Origin: JBAYSY01 sp041675885
GTDB taxonomy: Bacteria > Pseudomonadota > Alphaproteobacteria > Rhodobacterales > Rhodobacteraceae
DNA length: 45,185 bases
Direction of reading: 5' to 3'
Assembly: GCA_041675885.1 (NCBI GenBank)
Contig: JBAYSY010000025.1
Location: 1-45,185 of the forward strand
Shown here: one piece after another, positions 9,020 through 18,730 of the stretch
Layout of the letters: each line of letters opens with the position of its first letter
Position numbering within the stretch: the first letter of the stretch is position 1
Program-made: the position numbers and the translations under genes
The notes under the pieces: model-generated
What the model saw: the letters and a program-made list of their open reading frames with translations, nothing else
What the model was told of the DNA's origin: nothing
Database searches by the model: none

Positions 9020-9934
9020 ATGCACCGCCTCGCCCGCATGTGGGACAGCGACATCGCCTATTCCTTCCGCCGCTCGCCGGTGGCGGTGATCGCCGCGGTG
9101 GTGGCGCTGGTCATCATCGCCGCCGCGGTGCTGGCGCCGTGGATCGCGCCCTACAACCCGTTCGATTCGCGCTCGCTCAACCTGATGGACGGCTTCTCGC
9201 GCCCGATGGAGCCCAACGCCTTCACCGGCAATGTCTACTGGCTGGGCACCGACAACCAGGGGCGCGACATCTTCTCGACCATCCTTTACGGCGCGCGCAT
9301 CTCGCTGTTCGTGGGTTTCTCGGCGGTGGTCTTCGCCATGGTGCTGGGGATCGGGCTGGGACTGCTGGCGGGCTGGCGCGGCGGCTGGGTGGACAGCCTC
9401 CTGATGCGCATCGCCGATGTGCAGCTTTCCTTCCCCTCGATCCTGATCGCGCTTCTGATCTTCGGCGTGGCACGCGGCTTCATCCCGCCCTCGATGCGCG
9501 AGGAGGTGGCGATCTGGGTGCTGATCGTCTCGATCGGGCTTTCCGACTGGGTGCAATACGCCCGGGTGGTGCGCGGGGCGACGATGGTGGAAAAGAACAA
9601 GGAATACGTGCAGGCCGCGCGGGTGATCGGCGTGCATCCGGCGCGGATCGTGGTCAAGCACATCCTGCCCAACGTCACCGGGCCGGTGCTGGTGATCGGC
9701 ACCATCGGCCTTGCGCTGGCGATCATCGCCGAGGCCACGCTGTCGTTCCTCGGGGTCGGCGTGCCGCCCACGCAGCCCTCGTTGGGAACGCTGATCCGCA
9801 TCGGGCAGCAATACCTGTTCTCGGGCGAATGGTGGATATTGCTGTTCCCCTCCATCGCGCTCCTGGCGCTGGCGCTGTCGGTGAACCTGCTGGGCGACTG
9901 GCTGCGCGACGCGCTGAACCCGAGGCTGAAGTGA
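9020..9934 (+). CDS. Peptide-type ABC transporter permease (DppC-like)
   Basis: A 304-residue inner-membrane permease with the DppC/OppC pattern: an N-terminal helix ending at APWIAPYNP, the GTDNQGRDIFSTILYGARISL motif (GTDNQGRD then ILYGARISLFVG), an EAA loop at about 195-220 (NKEYVQAARVIGVHPARI), and the ending NLLGDWLRDALNPRLK. It follows the DppB-like gene by nine bases, and its TGA overlaps the ATG of the first ATPase gene, indicating translational coupling. It is the second half of the membrane channel. Confidence 0.94.
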   Translation: MHRLARMWDSDIAYSFRRSPVAVIAAVVALVIIAAAVLAPWIAPYNPFDSRSLNLMDGFSRPMEPNAFTGNVYWLGTDNQGRDIFSTILYGARISLFVGFSAVVFAMVLGIGLGLLAGWRGGWVDSLLMRIADVQLSFPSILIALLIFGVARGFIPPSMREEVAIWVLIVSIGLSDWVQYARVVRGATMVEKNKEYVQAARVIGVHPARIVVKHILPNVTGPVLVIGTIGLALAIIAEATLSFLGVGVPPTQPSLGTLIRIGQQYLFSGEWWILLFPSIALLALALSVNLLGDWLRDALNPRLK

Positions 9935-10924
9935 TGCCCGAGACGACCGAACCCCTGCTGTCCGTCCGCGACCTGATGGTGGAGTTTCCCACCCGCCGCG
10001 GCATCCTGCGCGCCATCGACCGGGTGAGCTTCGACATCGCCGAGGGCGAGGTGCTGGGCATGGTCGGCGAATCCGGCGCCGGAAAGTCGCTGACCGGGGC
10101 GGCGATCATCGGCCTCCTGGAACCGCCGGGCCGCATCGCCGGGGGTGAAATCCGGCTCAAGGGCCAGCGGATCGACAACCTGCCCGCCGCCGGAATGCGC
10201 CGGATCCGCGGCAAGCGGATCGGTATGGTGTTCCAGGACCCGCTGACCTCGCTCAACCCGCTCTACACCGTTGCCCGGCAACTGGTCGAGACGATCCGCA
10301 CCCATATGGACGTGACCGACCACGAGGCGCGCGAACGTGCCATCGCGCTCCTGGACCGGGTGGGCATCCCGGCGGCGCGGCGCAGGCTCGACGATTATCC
10401 GCACCATTTCTCGGGCGGGATGCGGCAGCGGGTGGTGATCGCGCTCGCGCTCGCGGCCGAGCCGGAACTGGTGATCGCCGACGAACCCACCACCGCGCTC
10501 GACGTGTCGGTGCAGTCGCAGATCATCGACCTGCTGAAGGAAATCTGCGCCGAACGCGGCGCGGCGGTGATGCTGATCACCCATGACATGGGGGTGATCG
10601 CCGAGACCGCCGACCGGGTGGCGGTGCTCTATGCCGGACGGCTGGCCGAGGTCGGGAAGGTCGCGGACGTGATCACCAATGCCGAACATCCCTATACCCA
10701 CGGGCTCATGGGCTCGATCCCGACGCTGACGCAGGAAACCGACCGCCTGGTGCAGATCCCCGGCGCCATGCCGCGGCTGAACGCGATCCCGCCGGGCTGC
10801 GCCTTCAACCCGCGCTGCGACCGCGCCTTCGCCCGCTGCCTGATCGAACGCCCGGACCTGATCGAACGCCCCGGCGGACGGCAGGTCGCCTGCTGGCTTT
10901 ACGACGAGGCGCAGGAGGTGGCGC

Positions 10925-10932
<8 letters not shown>
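9934..10932 (+). CDS. Peptide-type ABC transporter ATP-binding protein (DppD-like)
   Basis: A 332-residue ATPase. Walker A GESGAGKS is near residue 50, the Q-loop is VFQDPLTSLNP, the signature is SGGMRQRV and Walker B is LVIADEPTTALD. The oligopeptide-family C-terminal extension carries a cysteine cluster (PPGCAFNPRCDRAFARC). The chosen ATG overlaps the stop of the permease gene; the frame is open far upstream but only as a shadow. Its end overlaps the next ATPase gene by eight bases. It would pair with the 10925-11917 product to energise uptake. Confidence 0.94.
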
Positions 10933-11917
<985 letters not shown>

Positions 11918-11928
11918 ACCAGAACCGG

Positions 11929-11945
11929 GGGGCTCCCGCCCCTTT
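11929..11945 (+). terminator. Short terminator-like hairpin after the importer operon
   Basis: GGGGC and GCCCC arms enclose TCCC and are followed by TTT, eleven bases after the DppF-like stop codon. The identical hairpin occurs at 20905-20921 after the ask gene. The stem is only 5 bp, so termination is probably helped by the larger hairpins of the adjoining repeat. Confidence 0.45.
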
Positions 11946-12140
11946 GTGACGCGCTGTCGCACGTGACAAAGCGTTGGGCCCCGCCGCGCGCTTGCGCGCG
12001 CGGTGGGCCTCCGGCGGGGATATTCATGTCAAGGTGAAGGGCAGGAAAGGCCCGTAATAATCTTTCGCCTTGATGAAAACATCCTCGAGGGTGAATTGGG
12101 CGCGCAACGCGCACAAGAGGGGGCAGACAGTCCCCCTGCC
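11929..12140 (+). repeat. Intergenic repeat family A, copy 2
   Basis: The element fills most of the 301-bp gap 11918-12218 between convergent genes. In order it has the GGGGCTCCCGCCCC hairpin, a long imperfect stem (CTTTGTGACGCGC against a matching GTGACAAAG arm), CGCGCGC-TT-GCGCGCG, CCTCCGGCGGGGATATT, paired arms TCAAGGTGAA and TTCGCCTTGA, GGGTGAATTGGGCGC and a final AGGGGG/CCCCCT hairpin. Copy 3 at 20905-21098 is nearly identical through its first half. The remaining 12141-12218 shows nothing further. Confidence 0.8.
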
Positions 12141-12218
12141 CCACCCGCAACAGGCGCGGTGCTGGAACATTCCCACACCGCCTGAAACTGGCCCGCCGCC
12201 CGGTCGGATGCCGTCGCC

Positions 12219-12584
12219 TCAGCCCTGCGCATATCGCAGCGCCAGTTCGAACTGGAGGAAGAACAGCACGAAAACCGTGTTCAACCCCCAGGCGACCGTC
12301 AGCCAGCGCGCCAGCGTGCCCCAGAACGGGCTGGCATTCGGCGCACAACGCCAGATCGCCACCAGGATCCAGACGGTATAACCCGCCGACAGCAGGATGA
12401 GGACTTGCTGGAAGACGAGTTGCCCGGCAACAAGCGCGGTGGCGTGCAGGATGACAAGGGCCATGCTCGTCACGACGCCATAGCCCCAGAACACGACAGG
12501 CAGCGCCATCCGCCCCTGCCAGGCGCGGAGTTCAGGGGCGAAGAACCTCGTGAGCAGATGGTTTCCGGGCTCGCCCGGTGTCAT
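12219..12584 (-). CDS. Small membrane protein of unknown function
   Basis: A 121-residue protein, not recognised. After a short soluble start (MTPGEPGNHLLTRFFAPE) it has about three hydrophobic segments (around 27-50, 54-75 and 92-112), so it is probably an inner-membrane protein. The ATG at 12584 is chosen because AAGGGG lies seven bases upstream and the extra 30 residues of the longer frame are Pro/Ala-rich and unlike protein. It lies downstream of the MacAB-like operon on the same strand, separated by about 180 bp including a hairpin, so it probably has its own promoter. Confidence 0.65.
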   Translation of the reverse strand: MTPGEPGNHLLTRFFAPELRAWQGRMALPVVFWGYGVVTSMALVILHATALVAGQLVFQQVLILLSAGYTVWILVAIWRCAPNASPFWGTLARWLTVAWGLNTVFVLFFLQFELALRYAQG

Positions 12585-12721
12585 GGCAACCCCTTTCGCA
12601 TGGGCGGTGTCCGCAGGCCGGGCCGGTGGGTGGGCCGGGAACCGGGCAGCCATGCCGGCCGACACGGCCTGCAAACATTACCCTTGCATATAGTGTGATC
12701 CAATGCGGCGCGTTTTGAAAG

Positions 12722-12751
12722 GGTGTCCTTGGGCCCCGCCCGGCGGACACC
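12722..12751 (-). terminator. Hairpin after the MacAB-like operon
   Basis: A perfect 7-bp inverted repeat GGTGTCC (12722-12728) and GGACACC (12745-12751) lies 12 bases beyond the permease stop on the minus strand. On that strand it is followed by CTTTC rather than a clean T run, so it is a weak terminator or an mRNA-end stabiliser. Confidence 0.35.
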
Positions 12752-12763
12752 GCGCGACAGGGA

Positions 12764-13978
12764 TCACTCGTGGCGCAAGGCCTCGATCGGGTCGAGCCGG
12801 GCCGCCGAACGGGCCGGGAAATAGCCGAAGATCACCCCGACCAGCGCCGAGAAGGCGAAGGCCAGCACGACCACCACCGGGTCGGGGCTGAAGGGGATCG
12901 ACATCACCCGTGACGCCACCGCCGCCAGCCCCAGCCCCAGGACCGAACCGACGATCCCCCCCAGCAGCGACAGTACCACCGCTTCGACAAGGAACTGCAT
13001 CAGCACCTGACGCGCCTGTGCGCCGACCGCAAGGCGGATGCCGATTTCGCGGGTGCGCTCGGTCACGCTGACCAGCATGATATTCATGATGCCGATGCCG
13101 CCGACCAGCAGGCTGACCGCCGCCACCGCCGCCAGCAGTCCGGTCAGCACCCCCGTGACCTGGGTCAGCATCGAGGTGACCTGCTTCATGTCCATGACGC
13201 TGAAATCGTCGTCCTGTCCCGGGCCGATCCGGCGGATCTCGCGCATCATATAGGTGATTTCGCTGGCGGCGGCCTCGGTCGTGACGCCATCGGCGACGCG
13301 CACATGGATCGTGCCGACATCGGTGTTGCCGGCGATGCGGCGCTGAAAGGTGCGGATCGGCAGGAACACCACGTCGTCCTGATCGCTGCCGAAGGACGAG
13401 GCGCCCTTCGCCTCCAGCAGGCCGATGACCTCGCAGCTCATGTTTTCCAGCCGGAGCGCCTCGCCCACCGGGTCGCGGGCGCCGAAGATCTCCTGCCGCA
13501 CGGTCTCGCCCAGGATGCAGACGGCGGCACCGGCGCGGGTTTCGGCATCGGTGAAGTTGCGCCCCGCGACCAGCGGCCAGTCCGAGGCGACAAGATAGCG
13601 CGCATCGGTCGCGGTGATCTGGGTGCGGTGGTTCTCGCCCCCCGCCACGACGGTGGTCGAGCCGCTGGCCACGGGTGCGGCGGTCTCGATCTGCGGCAGG
13701 CTGTCGATCAGCCGGTCAACGTCGCGCAGGGCGAAGGGCCGCGCCTGCGTCCCGCCGCCAGCGCCCGGCCCCATGCCGCGCTGGCCGGGGCGGATCATCA
13801 GGATGTTGGTGCCCAGCTTGGCGACATCCGCCGCGACCTGCTGCGACGAGCCCTGCCCCACCGTCACCATGGCGATGACCGAGGCCACGCCGATCACGAT
13901 CCCCAGCACCGTCAGGAACGACCTCAGCGCGTTGCGGAAGATCGCCTTGATCGCCAGCCGCGCGGTTTCCCACAGCAT
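12764..13978 (-). CDS. MacB-type ABC exporter permease
   Basis: A 404-residue inner-membrane protein with the MacB/LolE-type layout: one helix at about 20-45 (FLTVLGIVIGVASVIAMVTVG), a large periplasmic MacB_PCD domain (about 50-270), then three helices in the FtsX-like domain including GGIGIMNIMLVSVTERTREIG, given as GGIGIMNIML and TERTREIGIR. The start at 13978 is one base past the upstream stop; the in-frame extension from 14071 is a shadow of the ATPase gene. With the ATPase (13980-14687) and adaptor (14689-15945) it forms a MacAB-like mechanotransmission exporter; no TolC gene is nearby. Confidence 0.92.
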   Translation of the reverse strand: MLWETARLAIKAIFRNALRSFLTVLGIVIGVASVIAMVTVGQGSSQQVAADVAKLGTNILMIRPGQRGMGPGAGGGTQARPFALRDVDRLIDSLPQIETAAPVASGSTTVVAGGENHRTQITATDARYLVASDWPLVAGRNFTDAETRAGAAVCILGETVRQEIFGARDPVGEALRLENMSCEVIGLLEAKGASSFGSDQDDVVFLPIRTFQRRIAGNTDVGTIHVRVADGVTTEAAASEITYMMREIRRIGPGQDDDFSVMDMKQVTSMLTQVTGVLTGLLAAVAAVSLLVGGIGIMNIMLVSVTERTREIGIRLAVGAQARQVLMQFLVEAVVLSLLGGIVGSVLGLGLAAVASRVMSIPFSPDPVVVVLAFAFSALVGVIFGYFPARSAARLDPIEALRHE

Positions 13979-13979
13979 G

Positions 13980-14687
13980 TCAGGCTGCCTTTCCCTTGCG
14001 CCGGTCGCTGTCGATCCTGCCATCGACCATCCAGATGATGCGCTCGGCATAGGCGGCCATGTCGTCTTCATGCGTGACCATGACGATGGTCAGCCCGCGC
14101 TCAAGCCGCAGTTGCACCAGCAGTTCCATGATCTCGACCGAGCGGCGGGTGTCGAGGTTGCCGGTGGGTTCGTCGGCCAGAAGCACCTGCGGGTCGCCCG
14201 CCAGCGCGCGCGCGATCGCCACCCGCTGCTGCTGGCCGCCCGAAAGCTGTGACGGGTCGTGATGTTCGCGCCCCTCCAGCCCGACCAGCGCCAGCGCCCG
14301 CATTGCGCGTTCCACGCGTTCTTCGCGCGGCAGACCCTTGTAGATCAACGGCAATTCCACATTGTCCAGTGCCGAGGTGCGCGCCAGCAGGTTGTAGCCC
14401 TGAAAGATGAAGCCCAGGTAATTGCGCCGCAGAAGCGCCCGCTGGTCGCGGGTCAGCCCGGCGATCTCGACCCCCTCGAACAGGTACTGCCCCGAGCTCG
14501 GCCGGTCGAGACAGCCGATCACGTTCATCGCCGTTGACTTGCCGGACCCGCTCGGCCCCATGATCGCGACGAACTCGCCCCGCTCGATATCGAGATCGAC
14601 GCCATCGAGCGCCCGGACCTCGGCCGCGCCCTCGCCATAGACGCGGGTGACGCCGCGCAGCCGGATCAGCGGCGGTTCCCCGGCCAT
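13980..14687 (-). CDS. MacB/LolD-type ABC exporter ATP-binding protein
   Basis: A 235-residue ATPase with Walker A GPSGSGKST near residue 44, signature LSGGQQQRVAIARAL, and Walker B VLLADEPTGNLD, the wording typical of MacB/LolD ATPases. The gene starts one base after the adaptor stop and ends one base before the permease start, so the three are translated as a unit. In MacB the ATPase and permease are one polypeptide; here they are separate. Role: powers export of a lipidic, peptide or macrolide-like substrate, unknown here. Confidence 0.94.
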   Translation of the reverse strand: MAGEPPLIRLRGVTRVYGEGAAEVRALDGVDLDIERGEFVAIMGPSGSGKSTAMNVIGCLDRPSSGQYLFEGVEIAGLTRDQRALLRRNYLGFIFQGYNLLARTSALDNVELPLIYKGLPREERVERAMRALALVGLEGREHHDPSQLSGGQQQRVAIARALAGDPQVLLADEPTGNLDTRRSVEIMELLVQLRLERGLTIVMVTHEDDMAAYAERIIWMVDGRIDSDRRKGKAA

Positions 14688-14688
14688 C

Positions 14689-15945
14689 TCAGCCGTCCTG
14701 CCCGATGATCACTGGATCGCCCTCGGCAAGATCGCCGCCCCGGATCTCGGTAAGGCGCCCGTCGGTGTCGCCGGGCTCGACCGCGACCGCGACCGCCGCG
14801 CCGTCGCGCAGGACATAGACCGACCGCGCCGCCCGCGGCACCTCCGTCCGGGCCGGGCCGCGCGGCATGATCAGGCCCAGAAGGCCGCTGCGGCTGTCGC
14901 CCCCACCCGCGACGCCCGCGTCCGCATCCGTCTGCACGGGCCGGAACCTGAGCGCGGCGTTCGGCACCACCAGCGCATCCGTGACCCGATGCACGGTGAT
15001 TTCGGCGGTGGCGGTCATGCCCGGGCGCAACGCGAGGTCGGTATTGTCGACGTCGAGCGTGGCCAGATAGGTCACCACCCCGTCCACGACCGCGGGGGCA
15101 TAACGGATGGTGGCGATCCCGGCGGTAAAGACCCGGTCGTCATGGGCATCGACCGTGAAACTGGCCGGGTTGCCCGGCGCCAGGCGGCCGATGTCGGCCT
15201 CGTCCACCGCGACGCGCAGTTCCATCCGGGTCAGGTCTTCGGCCACCGAGAACAGCACCGGCGCCTGTAGCGAGGCCGCGACGATCTGGCCCGCATCGGC
15301 CTGGCGGTCCAGAACCACGCCGTTGATCGGCGAACAGATGCAAGCCTTTGCAAGCTCGGTCTCGGCCAGTCGCAGGTTGGCGCCGGACAGGGCCACGTCC
15401 GCCTCCGCGACCTCGCGCTCGGCCAGCGCGCGGTCCAGCGCGGCCCGGGCGGTGTTCAGGTTCTGGCGGGTGGCCGCGCCGCGTTCGTCCAGTTCGAACG
15501 CCGTCTGGAAGTTGGTCTGGGCCTCGCCCAGGTTGGCCTGCGCCCGGGCCACGCCGGCCTCGGCCGCGCGCAGGGCGGCGCGCTGGACCTCGACCCGGGC
15601 TTCAAGGTTGTCGGTGTTGAGCCGGGCGAGAACCTGGCCCGCCTGCACCGCATCGTTGAAGTCCACCAGCACTTCGGCCAGCGTTCCCGAAAGCTCGCTG
15701 GAGATATCGACCATGTTGGTGGGCTCGACCGAGCCGGTCGCGGTCACCGTCACCACGATATCGCCGCGCGTTGCAGGTTGCGTCACATAGCCGGGGCCGT
15801 CGCCTTCGCCGCCGAAGAAGACAAGGTAGCCCAGCCCCAGCGCCGCGGCGGCGGCAAGCCCGGACAGCGCCCATCCCCGCCAGCGCCGGGTTCGCCCGGC
15901 GCCGATGCCAAGGGCGGTCTCGATCTCATGCTTCCGGTCGTTCAT
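14689..15945 (-). CDS. Periplasmic adaptor subunit (MacA/HlyD family) of the exporter
   Basis: A 418-residue membrane-anchored adaptor. An N-terminal helix lies at about 26-46, then the lipoyl half-motif VTVTATGSVEPTNMVDISSE (short form: ATGSVEPTNMVD), a long Ala/Glu/Arg-rich coiled-coil hairpin (about 115-185), the second lipoyl half and a beta-barrel domain. The N-terminal arm binds the permease and the hairpin would contact an outer-membrane TolC-like channel encoded elsewhere. The ATG at 15945 has a GGTGGGGA ribosome site; a longer frame to 16026 is less likely. First gene of the exporter operon, promoter presumably in 15946-16152, where I see no clear motif. Confidence 0.92.
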   Translation of the reverse strand: MNDRKHEIETALGIGAGRTRRWRGWALSGLAAAAALGLGYLVFFGGEGDGPGYVTQPATRGDIVVTVTATGSVEPTNMVDISSELSGTLAEVLVDFNDAVQAGQVLARLNTDNLEARVEVQRAALRAAEAGVARAQANLGEAQTNFQTAFELDERGAATRQNLNTARAALDRALAEREVAEADVALSGANLRLAETELAKACICSPINGVVLDRQADAGQIVAASLQAPVLFSVAEDLTRMELRVAVDEADIGRLAPGNPASFTVDAHDDRVFTAGIATIRYAPAVVDGVVTYLATLDVDNTDLALRPGMTATAEITVHRVTDALVVPNAALRFRPVQTDADAGVAGGGDSRSGLLGLIMPRGPARTEVPRAARSVYVLRDGAAVAVAVEPGDTDGRLTEIRGGDLAEGDPVIIGQDG

Positions 15946-16152
15946 TCCCCACCCCCGGGTGTCCACGCCGCATCGTGAACCGATTTGTGCAGCACTACCG
16001 GATTCTGCCATGGGGCGGAACGCCACATTGCAAATTCCCCCGGCGTGCCCCGACTGTGACGCTGGACGCCCGGCAGCAGGGCCCGGCCGGGCACATGGCG
16101 CAGGTCGGCATATCGGAAGCGGCGCGCGACGCGGTGGTGCCCGTGGCCCGTT

Positions 16153-16644
16153 TCAGCCCTGCTCGCCTTCGCCCTGACCGCCGAGCTCGCCGATATCGAG
16201 GATCGGGGATGCATCGATATGCGAAGCATCCAGCATCGCCGCCACCCGTTCGAGGACCGAAACGAACATTGCCTGCTCCCAGGGCTCCATGGCTTCGAAC
16301 TGGTTGACATAACGCTGCTGGAGCGCGTCCGGCGCGCGCTCGCAGGCCGCGGTTCCGGCGGGGGTGATGACGATATTGGTCTGACGGCGGTCCAGCCGGG
16401 AGGGATGCCGCTCGACCATCCGTTTCTTTTCCAGCCGGTCGATCAGCGAAGACATGGTGGGCTGCGAGACCCCCATCCGCGCCGCAATCGCCTTTGGCGT
16501 GGATTCCCCTTCTTCCGCAACGATCTGCAACACCCGGACCTGTGCCGCCGTCAGCCCCGCCGCCTTGGCAAGCTTGCGGCCGTAAAGCTCGGTCGAGCGC
16601 AGGATCCGTCGCAGCGCGATCAGGCTTTCATCTGTGCGATCCAT
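16153..16644 (-). CDS. ectR: MarR-family regulator EctR of the ectoine operon
   Basis: A 163-residue winged-helix repressor. The MarR DNA-binding region spans about residues 35-100, with IAARMGVSQPTMSSLIDRLE as recognition segment and the wing DRRQTNIVITPAG. It is transcribed divergently from ectA across 216 bp, the arrangement described for EctR1 in methylotrophs, where EctR represses ectABC-ask. The start at 16644 has a GGGGGAAG ribosome site; the longer frame adds an Arg-rich 46 residues and is unlikely. Its binding site is probably the palindrome at 16828-16838. Sensing of ionic strength rather than a ligand is a family-level suggestion. Confidence 0.88.
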   Translation of the reverse strand: MDRTDESLIALRRILRSTELYGRKLAKAAGLTAAQVRVLQIVAEEGESTPKAIAARMGVSQPTMSSLIDRLEKKRMVERHPSRLDRRQTNIVITPAGTAACERAPDALQQRYVNQFEAMEPWEQAMFVSVLERVAAMLDASHIDASPILDIGELGGQGEGEQG

Positions 16645-16799
16645 CTCTTCCCCCAACGGACCCCTGCGGCGCCGGTTGGCGACAACAGCCACGCCGGACC
16701 TGTTTGATACCGCTTTTGTGCCGCCCGGGGCAAGCGCGCCGACGCGGCGAAGGACCGCCCGCCGGGGCGGATTGCGCGCCATGCGGCATCATTTGGGGG

Positions 16800-16838
16800 T
16801 TGACCTTAAGCGCCAGATATATAGTTAGTTAGCCTAAC
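16800..16838 (+). promoter_or_regulatory. ectA promoter with overlapping EctR operator candidate
   Basis: A TTGACC hexamer (16800-16805) is followed after 16 bases by TAGTTA (16822-16827), a plausible sigma-70-type promoter. An AT-rich stretch TATATAGTTAG leads into a perfect 11-bp palindrome GTTAG-C-CTAAC at 16828-16838, just after the -10 region. TATATAGT resembles the half-site I recall for EctR1 operators. The location, between divergent ectR and ectA and over the start of transcription, fits a repressor site. Predicted only. Confidence 0.5.
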
Positions 16839-16860
16839 GAAGCAAAAAGAGGCCGAATTC

Positions 16861-17397
16861 GTGTTCGACAGCCCAACGCCAATGACCCCGCCAAACGGGC
16901 GGATCACGCTGCGCAAGCCGGTGGACGCCGATGGTTCCGATATCTGGGAGTTGATCGCCGGGTGCCAGCCGCTCGATCACAACTCGATGTATTGCAACCT
17001 GCTCCAGTGCGATCACTTCGCCGAAACCTGCGTGCTGGCCGAACTGGATGGCGAGGTGGTCGGCTGGATTTCCGGCTATCTGGTCCCTGACGATCCCGAA
17101 ACCCTGTTCATCTGGCAGGTGGCGGTGTCCGGGCGCGCCCGGGGCCAGGGCCTTGCCCAGCGGATGCTCGGGGACATCCTCGACCGGGACGCCTGCGCGG
17201 GTGTCGGCAGGCTCAAGACCACGATCACCCGCGACAACGCCGCATCCTGGGCGCTGTTCCGCCGCTTTGCCGAACGCCGGGGCGCCGGGCTGGACAGCAC
17301 GGCCCATTTCACACGCGACAGGCATTTCGACGGCCGCCACGCGACCGAACACATGGTGACGATCACCTTTGCCGAAGCGATGCGCGCCGCCGCCTGA
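16861..17397 (+). CDS. ectA: L-2,4-diaminobutyrate acetyltransferase EctA
   Basis: A 178-residue GNAT enzyme that acetylates diaminobutyrate at the gamma amino group, the second step of ectoine synthesis. The acetyl-CoA loop VAVSGRARGQGLAQRML is at about residues 82-98, and conserved EctA features are present: ITLRKPVDADG near the start, NSMYCNLLQCDHFAETC, and TITRDNAASWALF. The start is GTG at 16861, with GAGG eight bases upstream; an ATG seven codons in (16882) is possible but has no ribosome site. First gene of ectA-ectB-ectC-(ectD remnant)-ask, facing ectR. Cytoplasmic. Confidence 0.95.
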   Translation: MFDSPTPMTPPNGRITLRKPVDADGSDIWELIAGCQPLDHNSMYCNLLQCDHFAETCVLAELDGEVVGWISGYLVPDDPETLFIWQVAVSGRARGQGLAQRMLGDILDRDACAGVGRLKTTITRDNAASWALFRRFAERRGAGLDSTAHFTRDRHFDGRHATEHMVTITFAEAMRAAA

Positions 17398-17438
17398 GAC
17401 CGGCGCCCCCTCGCCCCATAATGACCCGAGAGGTTTCC

Positions 17439-18725
17439 ATGACCACCGTCACGACCGCCGGAACCGCCATCTTTGCGCGCCGCGAAAGCGAGGTGCGCAG
17501 CTATTGCCGTTCCTTCGACACCGTTTTCACCAGGGCGCGGGGCGCGACGCTGACCGATGCCGGGGGCCGCGACTATACCGACTTTCTTTCCGGCTGTTCC
17601 TCGCTGAATTACGGGCACAACGACCCGGACATGAAACAGGCGCTGGTCGAGCATATCACCGGCGACGGTATCGCCCATGCGCTTGATATGTACACATCGC
17701 AAAAGGCCGCGTTTCTTGAGACGTTCGAACGGCTGGTGCTGGAACCGCGCGGCATGGACCACAGGCTGATGATGGTCGGCCCGACCGGCACCAACGCCGT
17801 AGAGGCGGCGATGAAACTGGCCCGCAAGGTCACCGGCCGCAGGAACATCATCGCCTTCACCAACGGCTTTCACGGCATGTCGCTCGGGGCGCTGGCGGCA
17901 ACGGCCAATGCGGGCAAGCGCGCCGGGGCCGGCGGCGTATCGCTGCCCGATGTCACGCATATGCCCTATGAGGGCGCGCTTGGCGACACCGACACCCTGG
18001 CGGTGATCGACACGATGCTGGGCAATCCCTCGGGCGGGATCGACGCCCCGGCGGCGTTCCTGGTCGAGCTGGTACAGGGCGAAGGCGGGCTGAATGCGGC
18101 CTCGGCCGGATGGGTGCGCGGCATCGCGGCGCTGGCCGGAAAGCACGGCGCCCTGCTGATCATCGACGATATCCAGGCCGGGATCGGCCGGGCCGGTTCG
18201 TTCTTTTCCTTCGACGACATGGGCGTCGAACCCGATATGGTGACGCTGGCCAAGTCGCTTTCGGGCTTTGGCCTGCCCTTCGCGGCGGTGCTGATCCGGC
18301 CCGGGCACGACATCTGGAAACCGGCCGAACATAACGGCACCTTTCGCGGCAATACCCATGCCTTTGTCACCGGCCGGGTCGCGCTGGAAAAGTTCTGGTC
18401 CGACGGCGCGTTCGCCGACGGGGTTGCAAGAAGGGCCCGCGTGCTGGCCGACGGCCTCGACCGCATCGCCGCCCGTATCCCCGGTGCGCGGCGCAAGGGT
18501 CGCGGCATGATGCAGGGCGTCGATGTCGGCTGTGGCGACCTGGCGGATGCGATCTGCGCCGAAGCCTTCCGCAACGGCCTTGTGATCGAAACATCAGGCG
18601 CCCACGGCGAGGTGGTCAAGGTTCTTGCCCCGCTGACCATTCCCATGGAGCAGTTCCGCGCCGGTCTCGCCACGCTTGAGGCCGCCGCCGAAGCCCTGAC
18701 CCCCACCCGATTTGCCGCGGAGTAA
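17439..18725 (+). CDS. ectB: Diaminobutyrate--2-oxoglutarate aminotransferase EctB
   Basis: A 428-residue class-III PLP aminotransferase that converts aspartate semialdehyde to L-2,4-diaminobutyrate with glutamate as donor. PLP-binding Lys272 is seen in TLAKSLSGFGLP, and the cofactor-binding Asp pair in IIDDIQAGIGR (243-244). VGPTGTNAVEAAMKLAR and FHGMSLGALAAT are typical EctB segments. Length matches the family (about 420-430). The ATG at 17439 has a GAGAGG ribosome site five bases upstream. It sits 41 bases after ectA and five before ectC. Confidence 0.96.
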   Translation: MTTVTTAGTAIFARRESEVRSYCRSFDTVFTRARGATLTDAGGRDYTDFLSGCSSLNYGHNDPDMKQALVEHITGDGIAHALDMYTSQKAAFLETFERLVLEPRGMDHRLMMVGPTGTNAVEAAMKLARKVTGRRNIIAFTNGFHGMSLGALAATANAGKRAGAGGVSLPDVTHMPYEGALGDTDTLAVIDTMLGNPSGGIDAPAAFLVELVQGEGGLNAASAGWVRGIAALAGKHGALLIIDDIQAGIGRAGSFFSFDDMGVEPDMVTLAKSLSGFGLPFAAVLIRPGHDIWKPAEHNGTFRGNTHAFVTGRVALEKFWSDGAFADGVARRARVLADGLDRIAARIPGARRKGRGMMQGVDVGCGDLADAICAEAFRNGLVIETSGAHGEVVKVLAPLTIPMEQFRAGLATLEAAAEALTPTRFAAE

Positions 18726-18730
18726 CCGAC

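Noticed and set aside
6134..9811. A 1225-residue open frame on the minus strand
   Set aside because: It runs antisense to the binding protein and both permease genes, is His/Arg/Gln-rich with no domain, and is the usual GC-rich shadow of genes read in a third-position-G/C organism.
12219..12674. Longer 151-residue version of the small membrane protein
   Set aside because: The extra N-terminal 30 residues are Pro/Ala-rich and lack a ribosome site, whereas the internal ATG at 12584 has AAGGGG.
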